A DNA stretch of 64,000 bases, taken from contig OZ004583.1 in the NCBI GenBank assembly GCA_963924555.1, forward strand, positions 3,257,501 to 3,321,500, written 5' to 3'. A model generated the notes under the pieces. The model was not told where the DNA came from. It saw nothing but the letters and a program-made list of their open reading frames with translations, and ran no database searches. Below, piece by piece: positions 33,642-45,826 of the stretch; the stretch's first letter is position 1, and each line of letters starts with the position of its first letter. Origin of the DNA: Crambe crambe. Its lineage: Eukaryota > Porifera > Demospongiae > Poecilosclerida > Crambeidae. Both the position numbers and the translations under genes were made by a program.

Positions 33642-34381
33642 TCAAAAGGAGCATGAATAACAGCTATGGCAGTTAATAGTCACACTAAGGTTAGAAGACT
33701 TGGATGGATTAGCTATCAATTGATTAGAATTCCGTGGAGTTGATAGAGTTTTTTCAATTTCTGGCAGACTTTTTGATTCCTTGACTTCCTGTGATATGAT
33801 GAGTCTCGATTTTTCATTCCTTTGTTTAGTGAAGCACGAAAAAACTAGAATAATGACTATGCACAGTAGAAGCACAAGAATGAGTACGATCACTCCAAAT
33901 GCAATGCCAATCTTCTCTGCTTCAGAGAGTGCTTCAGTGAGTGCTTTACCTAATAACATAATATATGCATGTATACTGTACACAGAGCACATTCTATTGG
34001 CACTATTTTGAGCATGCATGATACAATTCATATACATACAGAACCTCATGCTTTTGATGCTAGCTACATTTTAATCAGTCCACTGACTATAATATTATTA
34101 TAGTTTGATATTTTCATGATCCAAGAAAATATAAAACAGTAGGTACGTGTAATAATGCACATACTTTGTGTAATTAAAAGCATAATGTATTCAGGTCCTT
34201 GTGGTAGGTTTTATCAAGCTAACTACTAGCCAACAACAGATAACTCTCACTAATCACTTACCACAGACGATTCCATCTCCAAAATATCCTTTCATACAGG
34301 CACAGATGAAGCCCCCAGGAGTGTTAGTACATGTGGCTTGAGAGTGGCAGTTAGCAGTACCAGCATTACACTCATCAATAT

Positions 34382-36034
34382 CTACAAGAAAATAATACTG
34401 AATTGATGAGATTATTTTTAGCACAAGGCATCCGTTACTAGTATACTTTCTAGCTAACAAGTAGAACTAAAAGTTGTCTTACAATGAAAAAATATCCCCT
34501 AATACAGGAAGTGAGCTAAGGCCAGGGCCAGGTTATATAGGTGAGATCAGGGTTGCTAGTAGTCGACCCTTTACCTCCTTCCTTGGGGAAAGGGTCAGGT
34601 ACATGGAATAGCTAGTTACCTCGTAGTTGGTGATGGGTAAGGGGTTACTTGACTGAAGTTCACTCTCTTGTTGCTGAACTTTTTTGAACCGCACACAGCC
34701 ATCCCTACTTCTCTTTTTTATTTAGAATAGCTAAATATTTTTTTCCTTTACTTGTTCATCATCTTGTAATGTTCTATTTTTTTATTATAGGCAACTGGAT
34801 GCTATCAAAGTTAAAGTTCATGTATTGTAGCTATGTAGTTCATTGCAGATTTCATCATAATATTGTATGAGCCGACTGATCTGGAAGATCTATACAGTTT
34901 ATAATAAGATTGCCATTGACATAATTTTGTATATAATTTTTAAGGCCTTTACTGATATGTACCTGATATACTGTTGCATTCATAACCAGGCTAGTGCCTA
35001 GGGTTTACGCTCTGAGCATCAAGAGACCAACATCAAGAGAGAAAGCCTCGGAGAAAGCTAATGACAGATTCGCTAGTCAGTTGCGAGGTCAAAGTCCAAG
35101 AATCACGTGTTACGGGGCGGGGCATAAAAATGTCTGCCTCGTTGTAGGTTGAAAGCTAACAAGTTGGAAAATGACATGCTATTTTTGAATATTATGTCGA
35201 TTTAAAGGTAAGGATTATAGCGCAGTCATTTCTGAGTAGATTGGTATAAGAATTATAGCATTTGAATGAACCATTTCTGAAATACGTTGTTTGATGATGA
35301 TGATGATGATGATGAACGACCAGATGAAAACGGCGATTTTTGAAGTCACTGTAAAATGATACTGCTTTGTTCTCTGCACTTCGCACTTCATACTTGAGTC
35401 CTAGCATGTTGAAGGTGTTCTGTCTTCAAGTTAGGAGTTGCTGACTGCAGGAGGTAAGTATTCTGGAGTTATGGAAGAAAATATTAAGTACTACTCCAAT
35501 GGAGCATCCGTGCCATCCCTACTTAGAGAGTACTATCGTACTCTCTGATTATGTGCACAAAAAATTTCTTCTAAATAAAAAGTGAAGTAGGGATAGCCAT
35601 AAAATTCAGCTACATTCCTATCACTCCTAGCCCTCCTAATTTCAATAACCACACCTATATATATCACCCAACTTAAATCCCTACTCTTCACTCCCCCCTT
35701 CAGCAATAAGTGAGTCAAGTAACCCCTTACCTGTACCCATCACCAAACTCAAGAATCACAGATTACAAAACTACTATTCCTACTTCACTCATAGGGAGGC
35801 CCTGGATAACTAAACCAAGCAGAACTTTTACACTGACATGTCGAATAATTAAAGCAGCTTGGTGGGAGGCAGTGATGTAGGGATTATTATTGAAGGCAGC
35901 ATAATTTTTATGTTTGTTCACAACAACCGCTATAGGTAAAAGCACTACATGGCCTTTTTATTTAGCATAAAAATTTTTTCCATTCATAGCTATATATATA
36001 TACCCTTAATTTGGTGAGTAGCTACATAATGTAC
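34382..36034. other. Gene C intron with foldback-element relics
   Basis: Replaces the large Ig/EGF block that gene D has at the matching place. It holds CATCCCTACTT-bearing relics of the foldback family (34690-34770 and 35505-35600), an inverted pair around GATGGGTAAGGGGTTACTTG and AGTAACCCCTTACC, and a GC-box-like GGGGCGGGGCATAAA near 35114. No gene is recognised. Frames at 35192-35407, 35533-35718 and 35763-35945 are repeat-derived. Confidence 0.55.
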
Positions 36035-36904
36035 CTTGAGTTCAGTGATTCAGCAATAAGGGCTGTTTTGTACTCCATTCCATTTGCAATAGGAATGCAA
36101 GTGCCATTGACAGGGGTCTCCCCAGGAATAGCAATGAGATTGGGAGGGGTAAGACATGGTTCTGATGAGTTGGACACAGTAACTATGAACTGATGAGCAG
36201 GCACACTGCTGAGAGCTGTGTCATCATTTGGAGTGAGGAAATCTACCACTTGAATGGCTATGGCAAATATTGCTGCTCGACCAGAATAGGTGAAAGTACA
36301 TTCATCCTATGGGAGGGGATCCAATAATAACACATGCAGTAGCAACAAAGCAGATAGAATTTAGCATCTAATTCATGAAATCTGTTTTTATAATACATGG
36401 CTAATTATTCTTTTTTCCTGCTAGTTACCAATAGCTAATGTATTTGAGAAAGGGTACAATTAAAAGTTATGAGATATCGGTTACATAGCATTTTGAAAGG
36501 TAGCTATCAAGATCTAATTAATTCAAAGCAGACTTGTTTTGAAAATTGGCATTTCAGCTACGTAGCCTAGCTCTCTAATAATTTTTTTTTTTCGACTCTT
36601 GCTTGTTAGGGTTGCTGGGAACTTCAATAGTAGTGTAGGAAAAAATTATTCATGATCATGAATGGTTGGCAGCAGACCTTGATACAGAACTGATTGGCTC
36701 AGAGATCAGGTGACTAAAAAGAATGTTCTAGAATGAAAAGTCAGAGGTTCTGTGGTTTTGTGGTGGCTTGATGTTGAATGAGAGATGTCTGTCTATAACA
36801 CTGCACAATTACTATGAAAAATGGAACTGCTTTGTTTTTTAGAGCTAATAGATGATTCAGGTGTGACTAAAATGATTAGCTAGCTGTATGACTTGGCTTC
36901 AAGA

Positions 36905-37206
36905 CAGTGGCGGATCCAGGGGGGTTTGAAGGTTTCCATTGAAACCCCCTTTGGGCCGCTATTCCAGCAGCCCAACGCAAAAAGCGCTGTGCCTATTGAG
37001 CATGCTCAGATGTATGCAGACTAATTTCATCCTCTTTATCTTCTATTATCTCTATCTAGCTGCTATATATAGCTGCCTAAGTCTTACCGTACCATGTCAC
37101 AGCATGCAGTCAGCCTCAGAAGCGGGTGTGGTCAAGTAAATAGGCGTGGCCCAACCAAAATTTTCGCGCACGCAACCCCCTTTCTCACATCCTGAATCCG
37201 CCACTG
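36905..37206. mobile_element. hAT-like MITE with 5-bp target duplication and visible empty site
   Basis: 302 bp, ends CAGTGGCGGATCCAGG and CCTGAATCCGCCACTG, flanked by CAAGA at 36900-36904 and 37207-37211. The paralogous intron of gene D reads GGCTTCAAGAGCATACC at 60259-60275 with no insertion, which is the empty target site with a single CAAGA. It is therefore younger than the gene C/D duplication. Confidence 0.88.
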
Positions 37207-37974
37207 CAAGAGCATACCTCATTTAATGATAAAGTCGTCACAGAAAGTTTATTGCAGACTCCTCCACATTCAGATCTAGATTCTTTTGCCCAACGACAAC
37301 GTACTGTGTCTCTTCTATCAGGATCGAATACTGTTCCAAGAGATAATTCTAGTATCAAGCAAGCTGATACACTACTAATGACCTATGCATTATACTGATT
37401 GCCAGGGCAAAATGAAACTGTCATAAAAAATGTAATGTCGTAATACATAATGTGTACAAACAGTGCTCACTATCCAATTGTATGGTGTTTCCACAATTTT
37501 GCTGCAGTCGAATATGCGATGAGGTTAAAACTATAGGTGAAGAATTGATACGGCCATCAGGCCTCACAAACAGAAATCCTTGTACTCTTAGCTTCCATCC
37601 TCTATTCCCGTCTGAAGTCACAGAATGGACCCAGTCACCTCCAGTAAACCTTTTTTGTACAGAAATGAAAGACAATCATGCAACTGGAGGTGTGCAATCT
37701 ACCTAAAATTGACTTTTGTCTTTGATAATAATAAATATAAGATAAGTGTACTGACTCACTGACTAAAGTTATCACAATTTTGTTATGGCCAGCGGTACAT
37801 CTTTTGCTATTAGTTCAAGTAAGGATCTAGCAACCTTGCAAAATCAGTGATACCAATAGCAAGCGGGACACTAGTGAGTCTTTCTCAGTCATTTTTTCAG
37901 CTAGTGCAAGTACACATAAGGGGTGGGGCCACATGCATGAACATGAGACTACTAGAAGCATCTTGCTACATATA

Positions 37975-38105
37975 TATAGGCAGTGGATGTAAATGTAGGG
38001 ATTATTTTCATATGAGGCTGCAGTACATTTTAGAACCTGCTAGATTTTAGGGTCGTCCCAACATAACCTTTTTATTTAGAAGAAATTTTTTGTGCTCCTC
38101 AGTTG
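37975..38105. repeat. Single-arm relic of the foldback family
   Basis: Contains GTGGATGTAAATGTAGGGAT, TTTCATATGAGGCTGCAGTA and CCTTTTTATTTAGAAGAAAT, one arm of the hairpin MITE at 23031-23558. The equivalent position in gene D (61136-61258) holds the same relic, so this insertion predates the duplication of genes C and D. Confidence 0.7.
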
Positions 38106-38933
38106 TTAATTAAGGGGGGTGGCTTAAGTCCCCAATGCCACTCCCCTGGATACAGTACTGGCTCCATAATTCAACCTAGCTGCAGCTGCATAGCTACATA
38201 CATACGTAGCTATATTATATGAGGTTCTAGTTATCAGCTAAGGCCACTATTAATAAAATACTTGTTTCGTGTCCCCTACTGGCTTGAATATCAGTGCGGG
38301 AGGGAGATTATTATTATAAATACATTATTACACTTTCATCATTGAAAAGCTTTCTTCAGCACATCTGTAACGGGAACACACTGGCTTGTAGAGCGGTAAA
38401 TATTTCACAAAAACTTCTCTCACTTTGAATTTCAATGATAGTCCAGAGAATAAAGGCTTCCCCAAGCCTACAACTACCTGGACACTGACAAACGTCTCCA
38501 GCTAACAAAGGAATTCTGGCCATGCGCGCACGTACGTGCTATAATTTCATTACTGAACATGCGCAGTAATGATAATATATTTGGATGTGGTATCATAAAA
38601 TCGATGCGGGCGGGTGACAGGAAACAAGTTATTTTGTATTGGTGGCCTAACCACAAAAAAGTACATAAAATCTCACGTTGCATCAAAGAAGCGAGTTCTT
38701 CTAGGTCTCAATATGTCAGTGAAATAGCCTTTTCCAATAATTCCATTTCCAATTAAATCCACTTGAGAACATTTGAAGGTTATACTTCCAAGGATATACC
38801 ACGGCAACCATCTGCACAAGTAAGCTCCCCAAAATCAATGTCATCAATATCTCCATCTCTGCAATGTCGTATATAGTTTGGTACTTCTCCCATAGTATTA
38901 GTCAACCATGATACATGGTAACGAAACAATATC

Positions 38934-38935
<2 letters not shown>

Positions 38936-38965
<30 letters not shown>
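38936..38965. repeat. (GA)n microsatellite
   Basis: About 15 GA units directly at the 5' edge of gene C exon 2, so CT-rich on the coding strand and part of the acceptor tract. Gene D has a much longer (GA)n 124 bp beyond the matching exon. Confidence 0.9.
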
Positions 38966-38968
<3 letters not shown>

Positions 38969-41696
38969 TATTTTTTGAGCTTTTAAACCTACATAGCTAT
39001 TACAAGAATACTATTCTCTAAAAGCACTAAGAAAAAAAGATAGAACAAGTGAGTGAAAGAAATTTCTTCTAAACAAAAAGGTTACTCACTTGTTTCTATC
39101 CTTTTTTTTCTTAGTGCTTCTTCTTTCATATTAATTTTACTTAACTGAAGTATAAAGTAAGTTTATGTATGCAAAGAATTGAGGGTGGCAGTATTTCAAC
39201 TGAGAGCATGCAGTTGACATGAGGCTACAGTAGCTACAGTACTATACAAAGCCAGATCTACATAAACCTAATCTTCATCTTTATCTTCTGTAGGTACATA
39301 AACTTGTCTATTATTTTATAATATCAAACTTTACAGCAACAGCAATGTAAATGACATGTGCATGGCAATGGTGAAGTGAGCTGACTACACATGTGAGGAC
39401 AGTTTAGCCTCATATAGAATCAGAATCTAAACAGCACAGGCTAGCTACATGCTAGTGAAGCTCAGAAGTTTATAAGGATACTGTAGCTGCTTGTGGAAAA
39501 CAGCAGAATCACTTCAGCAAAAACCTAATAAAATACAAGCAGAATGTCAAGAACTAGCTTAAAACAGAAGAGTATTACATTGATTTTGAGTGCTGATTAC
39601 CAGTGCAAAGCTAATTCCGAATTGGGATATACAGACCTTGTATTCGCACTCACATTGTATTATTGAATGAAAGAATAGAACACAGACCACACTGTTTCAT
39701 TTTTGGAGCACTAAATCTGTAGTGTAACATGATCCCATCCTCTTCTACTTGACTTTTGAAGGTGAAATTGGTTAGTGAATGTTTTTTTTTGTTTTGTTTT
39801 TTGTATTTTTCATTAGATAAGTACATCAATATTTGAAACTGTAGGAGCTAGTCATTTGACTCATTTACTTCTGTCTCCTGTGATAAGACCACATTTCTTG
39901 GGACCAGTATAATACTCCTGATTAGCTACATAGGTGTCCTTACTTCAGAGCTGAATCAATTAATGTTGTGCCACATTGAAAGGTTTCAACTGTAGACAAG
40001 TGAACAACCTACATTTTTGCTGCTTTTATATAAATTATCAAAACCATTCCAATTCACTGCCTTCAATTATATTAGTGCATTGGCTTCCTTCTGGTTACTA
40101 CCTTAAAATACAGTGTGCTAACTTGAGGAGTGGCTTTCTTGGCTTTGGCTTTCTTGGCTTTGGCTTTCTTCTGGTTTTTACCTAAAATTACAGTGTGCTA
40201 AGGAGTGTCATGTAGCTAAGTGTTACAAATAGTAATAAACTAATCAAAGTTAAACTCTCTCTATCTAACCAATCATCCCCCCCCCCCCCCCCCCCAAAAG
40301 AGTAGAAAATTCTAAAGCACCAAACTCAAAAGCATGCATGACTACAGTCTACAGCAACCCTCCACTTGCTGTGATCAATACATCATAGCTATTAACTACC
40401 CTTCCTAGATCAATGTCTTTGGGGGGAATTACTCGTGATCATAAGAGCCAACCACTACAGAATGCCTGAATTCAAGGGTGCTCTGATGATCGAGTGCAGC
40501 AACATTAACTGAAGAAGGTGGTACCATGCATGATAATTATTGTGTGGACAAAGTTGTTGACAAGACAGAAATTGATAATGGATTGTTTATCATTAAAAAA
40601 ATGAATCAGGAGTATAAATGTGCCTACGTAGCTAGCTATCTAAAAGCACGTTCTGTTTGGGTAGCCAGAAAATAAATATATAAAACAAAGCACATAGTAG
40701 CTACAATAAATTAACAATAATAACTACAGTTAATAGCTACCTGGACCCATGCTATTCTAGCTATGTAAGTCTTCCTTGCTCTTGGATTGTCCAAACTGCA
40801 GCTAGGCAACTAGCTAGCTATACTCAGTGATTAATAGATTTACAATAAAAATTAAAAAATTTAATGGCCACTATCATTAGTAGTCTCGCAGAGTAAACCC
40901 TTTCACAATTAAACAAAGGTGCGTGACTCTCAGTTATTATTTTAAGTGAAATCATGATTACAAATGACAGTGGATGAATCAGTCTTGCGCGCCGACCCTC
41001 CGGAAGGGCGGCGTGTGAGACTATGGATGAATGACGTGTAGTGACTAGTGAGTAGCCTCGTTCCCAGTCCTTCCCGGGAACGAGGCTAACTAGTGAGCAT
41101 GCTCGGTAGTTAAAATAGTCAAAACTAAAAGTTGTACCTAAAGTATAGCTAAAGCGTACTGCTTGCCTAGCGTCATTCCCAGACCAACTGCATGCCTTTT
41201 TTCAAAAGAGCGCACATATTTTTTTCATGTAATCTCACATAGCCGGGTTTCATGCTGGTGGTGCATCTTTTACACGGGGGACAACTTTCACACAGGGGGG
41301 ACTCTAGTGAAAAAAGTCTGGGGGGACTAGGGGAAAATGTCTGGGGACAATATTCCCTGGGGAATATAGTCCGCTGGGACAAAGTGGAGGGGGGCCAATA
41401 TTCACTAGGACACCTGCAAGATTGTTTTGCTGATTCAGCATCTAGCCCCGCCCACTTTGTCCGCTAGTTAAGTCTGTGAGCTGGCGTACGTTATCCGGAG
41501 TACAAAGGGTCCACTTTATATTTGTATCAATGGCAAGGTTGATCGGTATGTCCGTTAGAAGAGGTTCCATGATGTTAGCTAGCAAGTTTGCTACATATTA
41601 GTCAGTGATACATAGCTATAAGGCTAGTTAGTGCACGGTTCTACGTAAGTAGCTAGCTAGCTACTGTAGCAATGTTTTTATTTAAACAAAACAAAC
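38966..41696. other. First intron of gene C
   Basis: About 2.7 kb. It contains part of the dispersed repeat at 39085-39410, a poly-C run at 40278-40295, a short TTGGCTTTGGCTTTC repeat near 40138-40170, a palindromic GC-rich spot (GCGCGCCGACCCTCC mirrored by GGAAGGGCGGCGTG) near 40987, and a G-rich stretch at 41275-41400. No gene is seen. Confidence 0.5.
39085..39410. repeat. Partial copy of the promoter-bearing dispersed repeat
   Basis: CTCACTTGTTTCTATCC, then TTCTTAGTGCTTCTTC, GGCTACAGTAGCTACAGTAC, AACAGCAATGTAAATGACAT and GAAGTGAGCTGACTACAC match the copies at 23559 and 63008. The GC-box part is missing here. Confidence 0.6.
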
Positions 41697-41948
41697 CTTT
41701 CCATTATAGTTTAGAGCATTTCGCCTCACTGGAGACCATTGAATGATTGCACCTCCAAAATGAGTAGCTCCAGCTATACTCACAAGGAGCAGTAGACAAA
41801 AACCACCGATTTTTAGAGAGCAAGACATTCACTCACTTGCTGCAGCTGTTCATAGGCTCTATATGCGCATGCGCATCATGATGCACTAGTAATAATTATG
41901 AATGTATGCATGCATTAAATTTCTATATCATCCAGTGTGTCAGGTGAA

Positions 41949-42178
41949 CATGGCTACTAACTACCACAACATCAGGAACTTCATCTTTGATCATGTTTAT
42001 GGTGGTTTGGATGCATTCCACCAAGAATCAGGATATACAGTCATTGAATTTTTTATACCTGTGGACCCAGGTCATGGAGGTTCCTAGGTTTTTGTATTGC
42101 ATCATAGATGTAGCTAAAGAGTTCACCGAGAGAGGTTCCACTGTTAGTATTAACCAACATTACTTGCGGATGAAATAG
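41949..42178 (+). pseudogene. Unrecognised coding-like fragment upstream of gene C
   Basis: ATGGCTACTAACTACCACAA opens a frame reading FIFDHVYGGLDAFHQESG and VIEFFIPVDPGHGGS to a stop near 42085. A second frame continues CIIDVAKEFTERGSTVSINQ to a stop at 42176-42178. Together they look like one short coding segment with a shift between them. Family unknown. It lies divergently, just 5' of the gene C start. Confidence 0.3.
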
Positions 42179-42242
42179 TCCCAAACTGCTGTCATCTCAT
42201 TCTAAATGGTTGGACTATCAATATGAGCTCCAATGATATAAC

Positions 42243-42366
42243 CTACTTATGGCATGGTGCACATTATTTAGAATTGCATAACATTTGTGGCATGGAGCAC
42301 ATTATTTAGAATTGCATAATATTTATGGCATGGAGCACATTATTTAGAATATTTATGGCATGGAGT
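42243..42366. repeat. Tandem repeat, ~50 bp unit x 2.5
   Basis: Units of the form GGCATGGAGCACATTATTTA plus GAATTGCATAATATTTAT, repeated about three times with the last unit shortened. Confidence 0.85.
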
Positions 42367-42535
42367 AAATTTGCTCCATACCTACTACAAAATTTAAGCA
42401 GCATAATTCACGTGGGGTTATGAAATCTATGATCACTTGTTATAGAGTCCGTTTGTAGGTTTTACCTGCATTTAAGGCAACCCCTGCCAGTTCCCTTCAG
42501 ACTTTCCAGTACAGGATGGGCCAACTGGACATGAA

Positions 42536-42915
42536 GAAGAACGGGAGGGGGAAGGGCGAAGAATGGGAGGGGCGAGGAGAGAAAAATGGGAGGGGTGAGG
42601 AAGGATGAATGGGAGCTAGGGGTGAGGAGGGAAGAATGGGAGTGGTGAGGATCGAGGAAGCGAGGAGGGAAGAAAGGGAGGGTGAGGGAGGGGAGGAGGG
42701 AAGAAAGGGAGGGGTGGGGAGGGGTGAGGAGGGAAGAATGGGAAGAATGGAAGATGGGAGGGAGGGAGGGACAAGGAACAAAGGGAGAGGAAGGAGGGGA
42801 GGGAAAGATAAGGGAGGGGGAAGGAAAGAGAGGGGAGGGGGAGGGAAAGAATGGGGAGAGAAAAGGGGGAGAATAGGAGAGGAAGAATGGGAAAGGGAAT
42901 GAGAGAAGTAGAAGG
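42536..42915. repeat. Polypurine (GGGAGG/GAAGA) low-complexity tract
   Basis: About 380 bp almost purely of A and G on the plus strand, built of loose GGGAGGGGTGAGGA and GGGAAGAATGGGA units. It yields long overlapping open frames on both strands (Pro/Ser/Phe-rich or Gly/Glu/Arg-rich), which I regard as composition artefacts. It could form triplex DNA. Confidence 0.9.
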
Positions 42916-43513
42916 AAGTAAAAACCATATGAACCCATGCAGGTACAGTCTTCCCAAAATTTAATAATGCCCATATACAGAAACATCACAAGGCTGCAGT
43001 GAAACCCACACTGAAAGAAAACAAAACCTTTAGACTCACACATCTAAACACCCATACTAGCAAACAAACCACTAATGCAGTCTTGGGAAAGGAAGAAACC
43101 TTAAAGTTATAGACATCAGGGCAGCCAGGGACAGGTTAAAGGCACTGCTCACTCACTGCACAAAAAACAAAACAAAACAGAACAAAACAAAACAAAACAA
43201 AAAAAACACACACACAATGAAAACAGGATAATTATGACTGGTTGCATTTTCTTACATGGTATCTTAGTTGCACTTTTAAATCCCAAGTAGCGAAGAGCAT
43301 TACAATAATACGATGCATGGTCTGCTTTAATCTGGAAAGATTAATTTTTTGACTGATAAGACAGAGCTCAATGGCTTTCAGCCTCTCACCAACAGCACAT
43401 TTCCACTCTTGCTCTTAAAAAGGAACTACTGTACATGTATGGCTAATAATAATTATGGGCAGGAATTAAAATTGACAATCCAATCATTAATTTGGGGAAA
43501 TGGTCAACGTGCC
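42916..43513. other. Intergenic region with (AAAAC)n
   Basis: Holds an AAAAC-type simple repeat at 43147-43210. No gene is recognised. Confidence 0.5.
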
Positions 43514-44329
43514 TAAAGTCTATTCGCGTTCACCTCGACCTTTTTATATCCGTGATAACTTGCTCAATTCTTGACCAATTTCAAAATTTCAAACACCAGC
43601 AGCTAGCTAATTATCCGAGATTTATGATGATACTTTTTATAAAGACTCAATCCTTACCAGTAAGAAGTTAGCTGTATGTCCCATAAGCAAAGTATGGAGC
43701 TGCCATTCACCACAAGGAATGTAGTGCGCGCGCATTGCGCGCGATAGAGCAACAACAATGGCTGCCAGGTGCTACTGAATCTCGAGTAAGTTAGCTAGCT
43801 TACGCAAGTAACTGCCGGTTAAAACTAAGAAATATGAATTATAGAATAGTTCAGCTAACTAGAAAACTGAATCACAGAATCTTTTAGCTAACTAGATCGA
43901 TAGAATCAATGAGAAGTCACATTTTCAAGTTTAACTACAATATTCGAATCACTGCTAATCTTCCCGGCAGTTTAGCTTATACAGAACATTCATTGCTAAA
44001 CCCTCCAGGAGTTGCTGGGATCAGGAAAGGAAGGAGCAGGCTTGAGATGTCAGCTGAACCACCCTACCTCTCTGGGGATTGTCCAGTAGAAGAACAAGGC
44101 AGAAGTCCAGGGAGAGTCATGGCAGGCATGAGAGAAAGTCACGCAAAAACGAGAAAAGAAACGAGAAAATAACTTGATCTAAACTGATAACACGTGGCTT
44201 GGTTCCAATTACCCGCGCATACCTCTAGCTAGCCATAACTATGTGGCTAATTGGATTAATACGCGTTCTTACGTAAGCTTACTACACCACAGCTACTTCC
44301 GGGGTCGAGGTGAACGCGAATAGACTTTA
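43514..44329. mobile_element. TA-flanked element with 25 bp inverted ends
   Basis: Left AAGTCTATTCGCGTTCACCT continuing CGACC. Right GGTCG continuing AGGTGAACGCGAATAGACTT. TA lies at both flanks (43514-43515 and 44328-44329). The 816 bp interior holds GCGCGCGCATTGCGCGCG near 43726, a small ATGGCTGCCAGGTGC start context at 43758, and an 87-codon plus-strand frame at 43909-44172 without recognised similarity. Ends and TA flanks fit a Tc1/mariner-type non-autonomous element. Confidence 0.75.
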
Positions 44330-44795
44330 ATTAAAATTTTACAGTGTAGTCTAGCTAGTAGAGAGTGCTCTATGTAGGGTTAGTACAAAATGAGCGTGGC
44401 CTCTCTCATTAGAACAATATAAACTAGACTCTCTGTATCTCTTCTATTCTTGCTACAGGCTCAACTAAACTTCTTACATCTGAAAAATAATGCAGAAGAT
44501 GACCTCCAGAACAGCGTCAACGATCGGCACCAGCCGCCACCTAAATCTAAAATTTTTATGATTCATTCATCATTATAATATGTAATAGCATGGTTAACTG
44601 TGGTATTTGGGATTAATAGCATGAGTAATGCAGGGGTAATAACACAAGGCGCAGTCAAGTGCTATTTACTGCATTACAAGTGCTATTAATCCCAACCACA
44701 GCAAATCTTTTACTGCTTCTGGCTAACTTAGCCCATCAAAAAATGACTATTTCTGAGCAGAAGAAGGAATAAGGCCACAGTTAGTTTTCTTGTAG

Positions 44796-45136
44796 CTAGT
44801 AGTTAGTGGTTGTAGCTAGTAGTTAGTGGTTGTTGCTAGTAGTTAGTGGTTGTAGCTAGTGGTTGTTGCTAGTAGTTAGTGGTTGTTGCTTGTAGTTAGT
44901 GGTTGTGGATTGCAGTAATCTTGCAACATGAAATTCAGACCGCCAAACCAAAATTTACATAGCCTCCTTTCAAAGACTTAATTGTGGCTTTAGAGTTGGG
45001 CTGCTTAAAAGGAGGCTATGTAAATTTTGGTTTGGTGTTCTGAATTTCATGTTGCAAGATCACTGGCAATCCACTGTAGTAGTTAGTGGTTAGTGGTGGT
45101 AGTTAGTGGTTGTTGCTAGTAGTTAGTGGTTGTTCT
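44796..45136. repeat. GTAGTTAGTGGTTGTTGCTA minisatellite around a hairpin MITE
   Basis: About six units of a ~20 bp repeat at 44796-44910 and about three at 45077-45136. Between them (44907-45074) is a palindromic element whose arms share CTTGCAACATGAAATTCAGA and AAAATTTACATAGCCTCCTT in inverted form. The minisatellite seems to have been split by the MITE, or to have grown on both sides of it. Confidence 0.75.
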
Positions 45137-45408
45137 TGTGTACACTGTACCTGCAGCTAGACCAAGCACTCTGTGCTCAAAAAATCACCCAGGTCTATGT
45201 ACACTGTGACTCAGTAGACCTCTGGCTTTGCAAGGAAAAGGTGAGGTAGTAGTTAGTGGTTGTTCTTGTGTACACTGTACCTAACAAAGGCAATAATTAC
45301 ATTAGCACAGAGCACAGCTTTCAAGCACCCAGCCCACTATTACAAACGTAGACCACTAGACCACGATTTCAGTAATTGCATGTCTATGTAGTTTACTATA
45401 CAAATCAG

Positions 45409-45649
45409 CAGGGCTGGCTCGTGAGGGTGGGCCAGGGGGGCCATGGTCCACCCAATATTTTGAAGAAATTCTCACACTTTATTTAGCAAACCCATAATAA
45501 GGAAGGTGTTGAAACTACTCATTTGTCACACTTCATTGATCATGTAAAATATAAACCACAAGCATGTCATGTGCTCTGCTATGATAGAGGTAACATTCTT
45601 TCACCTCAAAGTGGCCCACCCAAATATTGAATTGGACGAGCCAGCCCTG
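45409..45649. mobile_element. hAT-like MITE, 241 bp
   Basis: Ends CAGGGCTGGCTCGT and GACGAGCCAGCCCTG, with subterminal GTGGGCCA mirrored by TGGCCCAC. CAGGG-type ends fit hAT elements. No clear target duplication can be read. Confidence 0.7.
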
Positions 45650-45826
45650 AAATGAAACCAATAAATTTATTAGCAGCTAAAACTACACATCTAGTATCTA
45701 AAGTATAATAAATACAGCTATAAGATATTTCTGGACCATGTCGAATGTCAATGGGAATAGGTACTTCTGAACTTGTGGTTACAGGTACTTTTAGACCATG
45801 ACAAGTTGCATATATGCATACTGTAC

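Larger units (their letters stand above)
33642..41828 (-). pseudogene. Gene C: truncated paralogue of the Ig/EGF cell-surface gene D
   Basis: Exons: 41697-41828 (signal peptide MSCSLKIGGFCLLLLVSIAG, then ATHFGGAIIQWSPVRRN), 38677-38932, 37471-37649, 37218-37363, 36035-36306, 34262-34381 (one calcium-binding EGF) and 33642-33949 (transmembrane helix [20 protein letters not shown] plus ~60-residue tail). The middle exons match gene D closely ([59 protein letters not shown]). Two defects: exon 2 is 256 bp against 254 in gene D, a 2-base gain near CGTGGT that shifts the frame. The exon at 36035 ends in phase 2 but the EGF exon begins in phase 1, so direct joining gives an immediate stop. The Ig, fibronectin-like and repeated EGF exons of gene D are missing. 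Confidence 0.72.

Noticed and set aside
36011..36193. Plus-strand frame overlapping gene C exon 5
   Set aside because: It is the antisense of an exon that is conserved between genes C and D on the minus strand.
42462..43043. Long overlapping open frames on both strands, up to 193 codons
   Set aside because: They run through a polypurine low-complexity tract. All frames stay open because of composition, and there is no domain or splice evidence.
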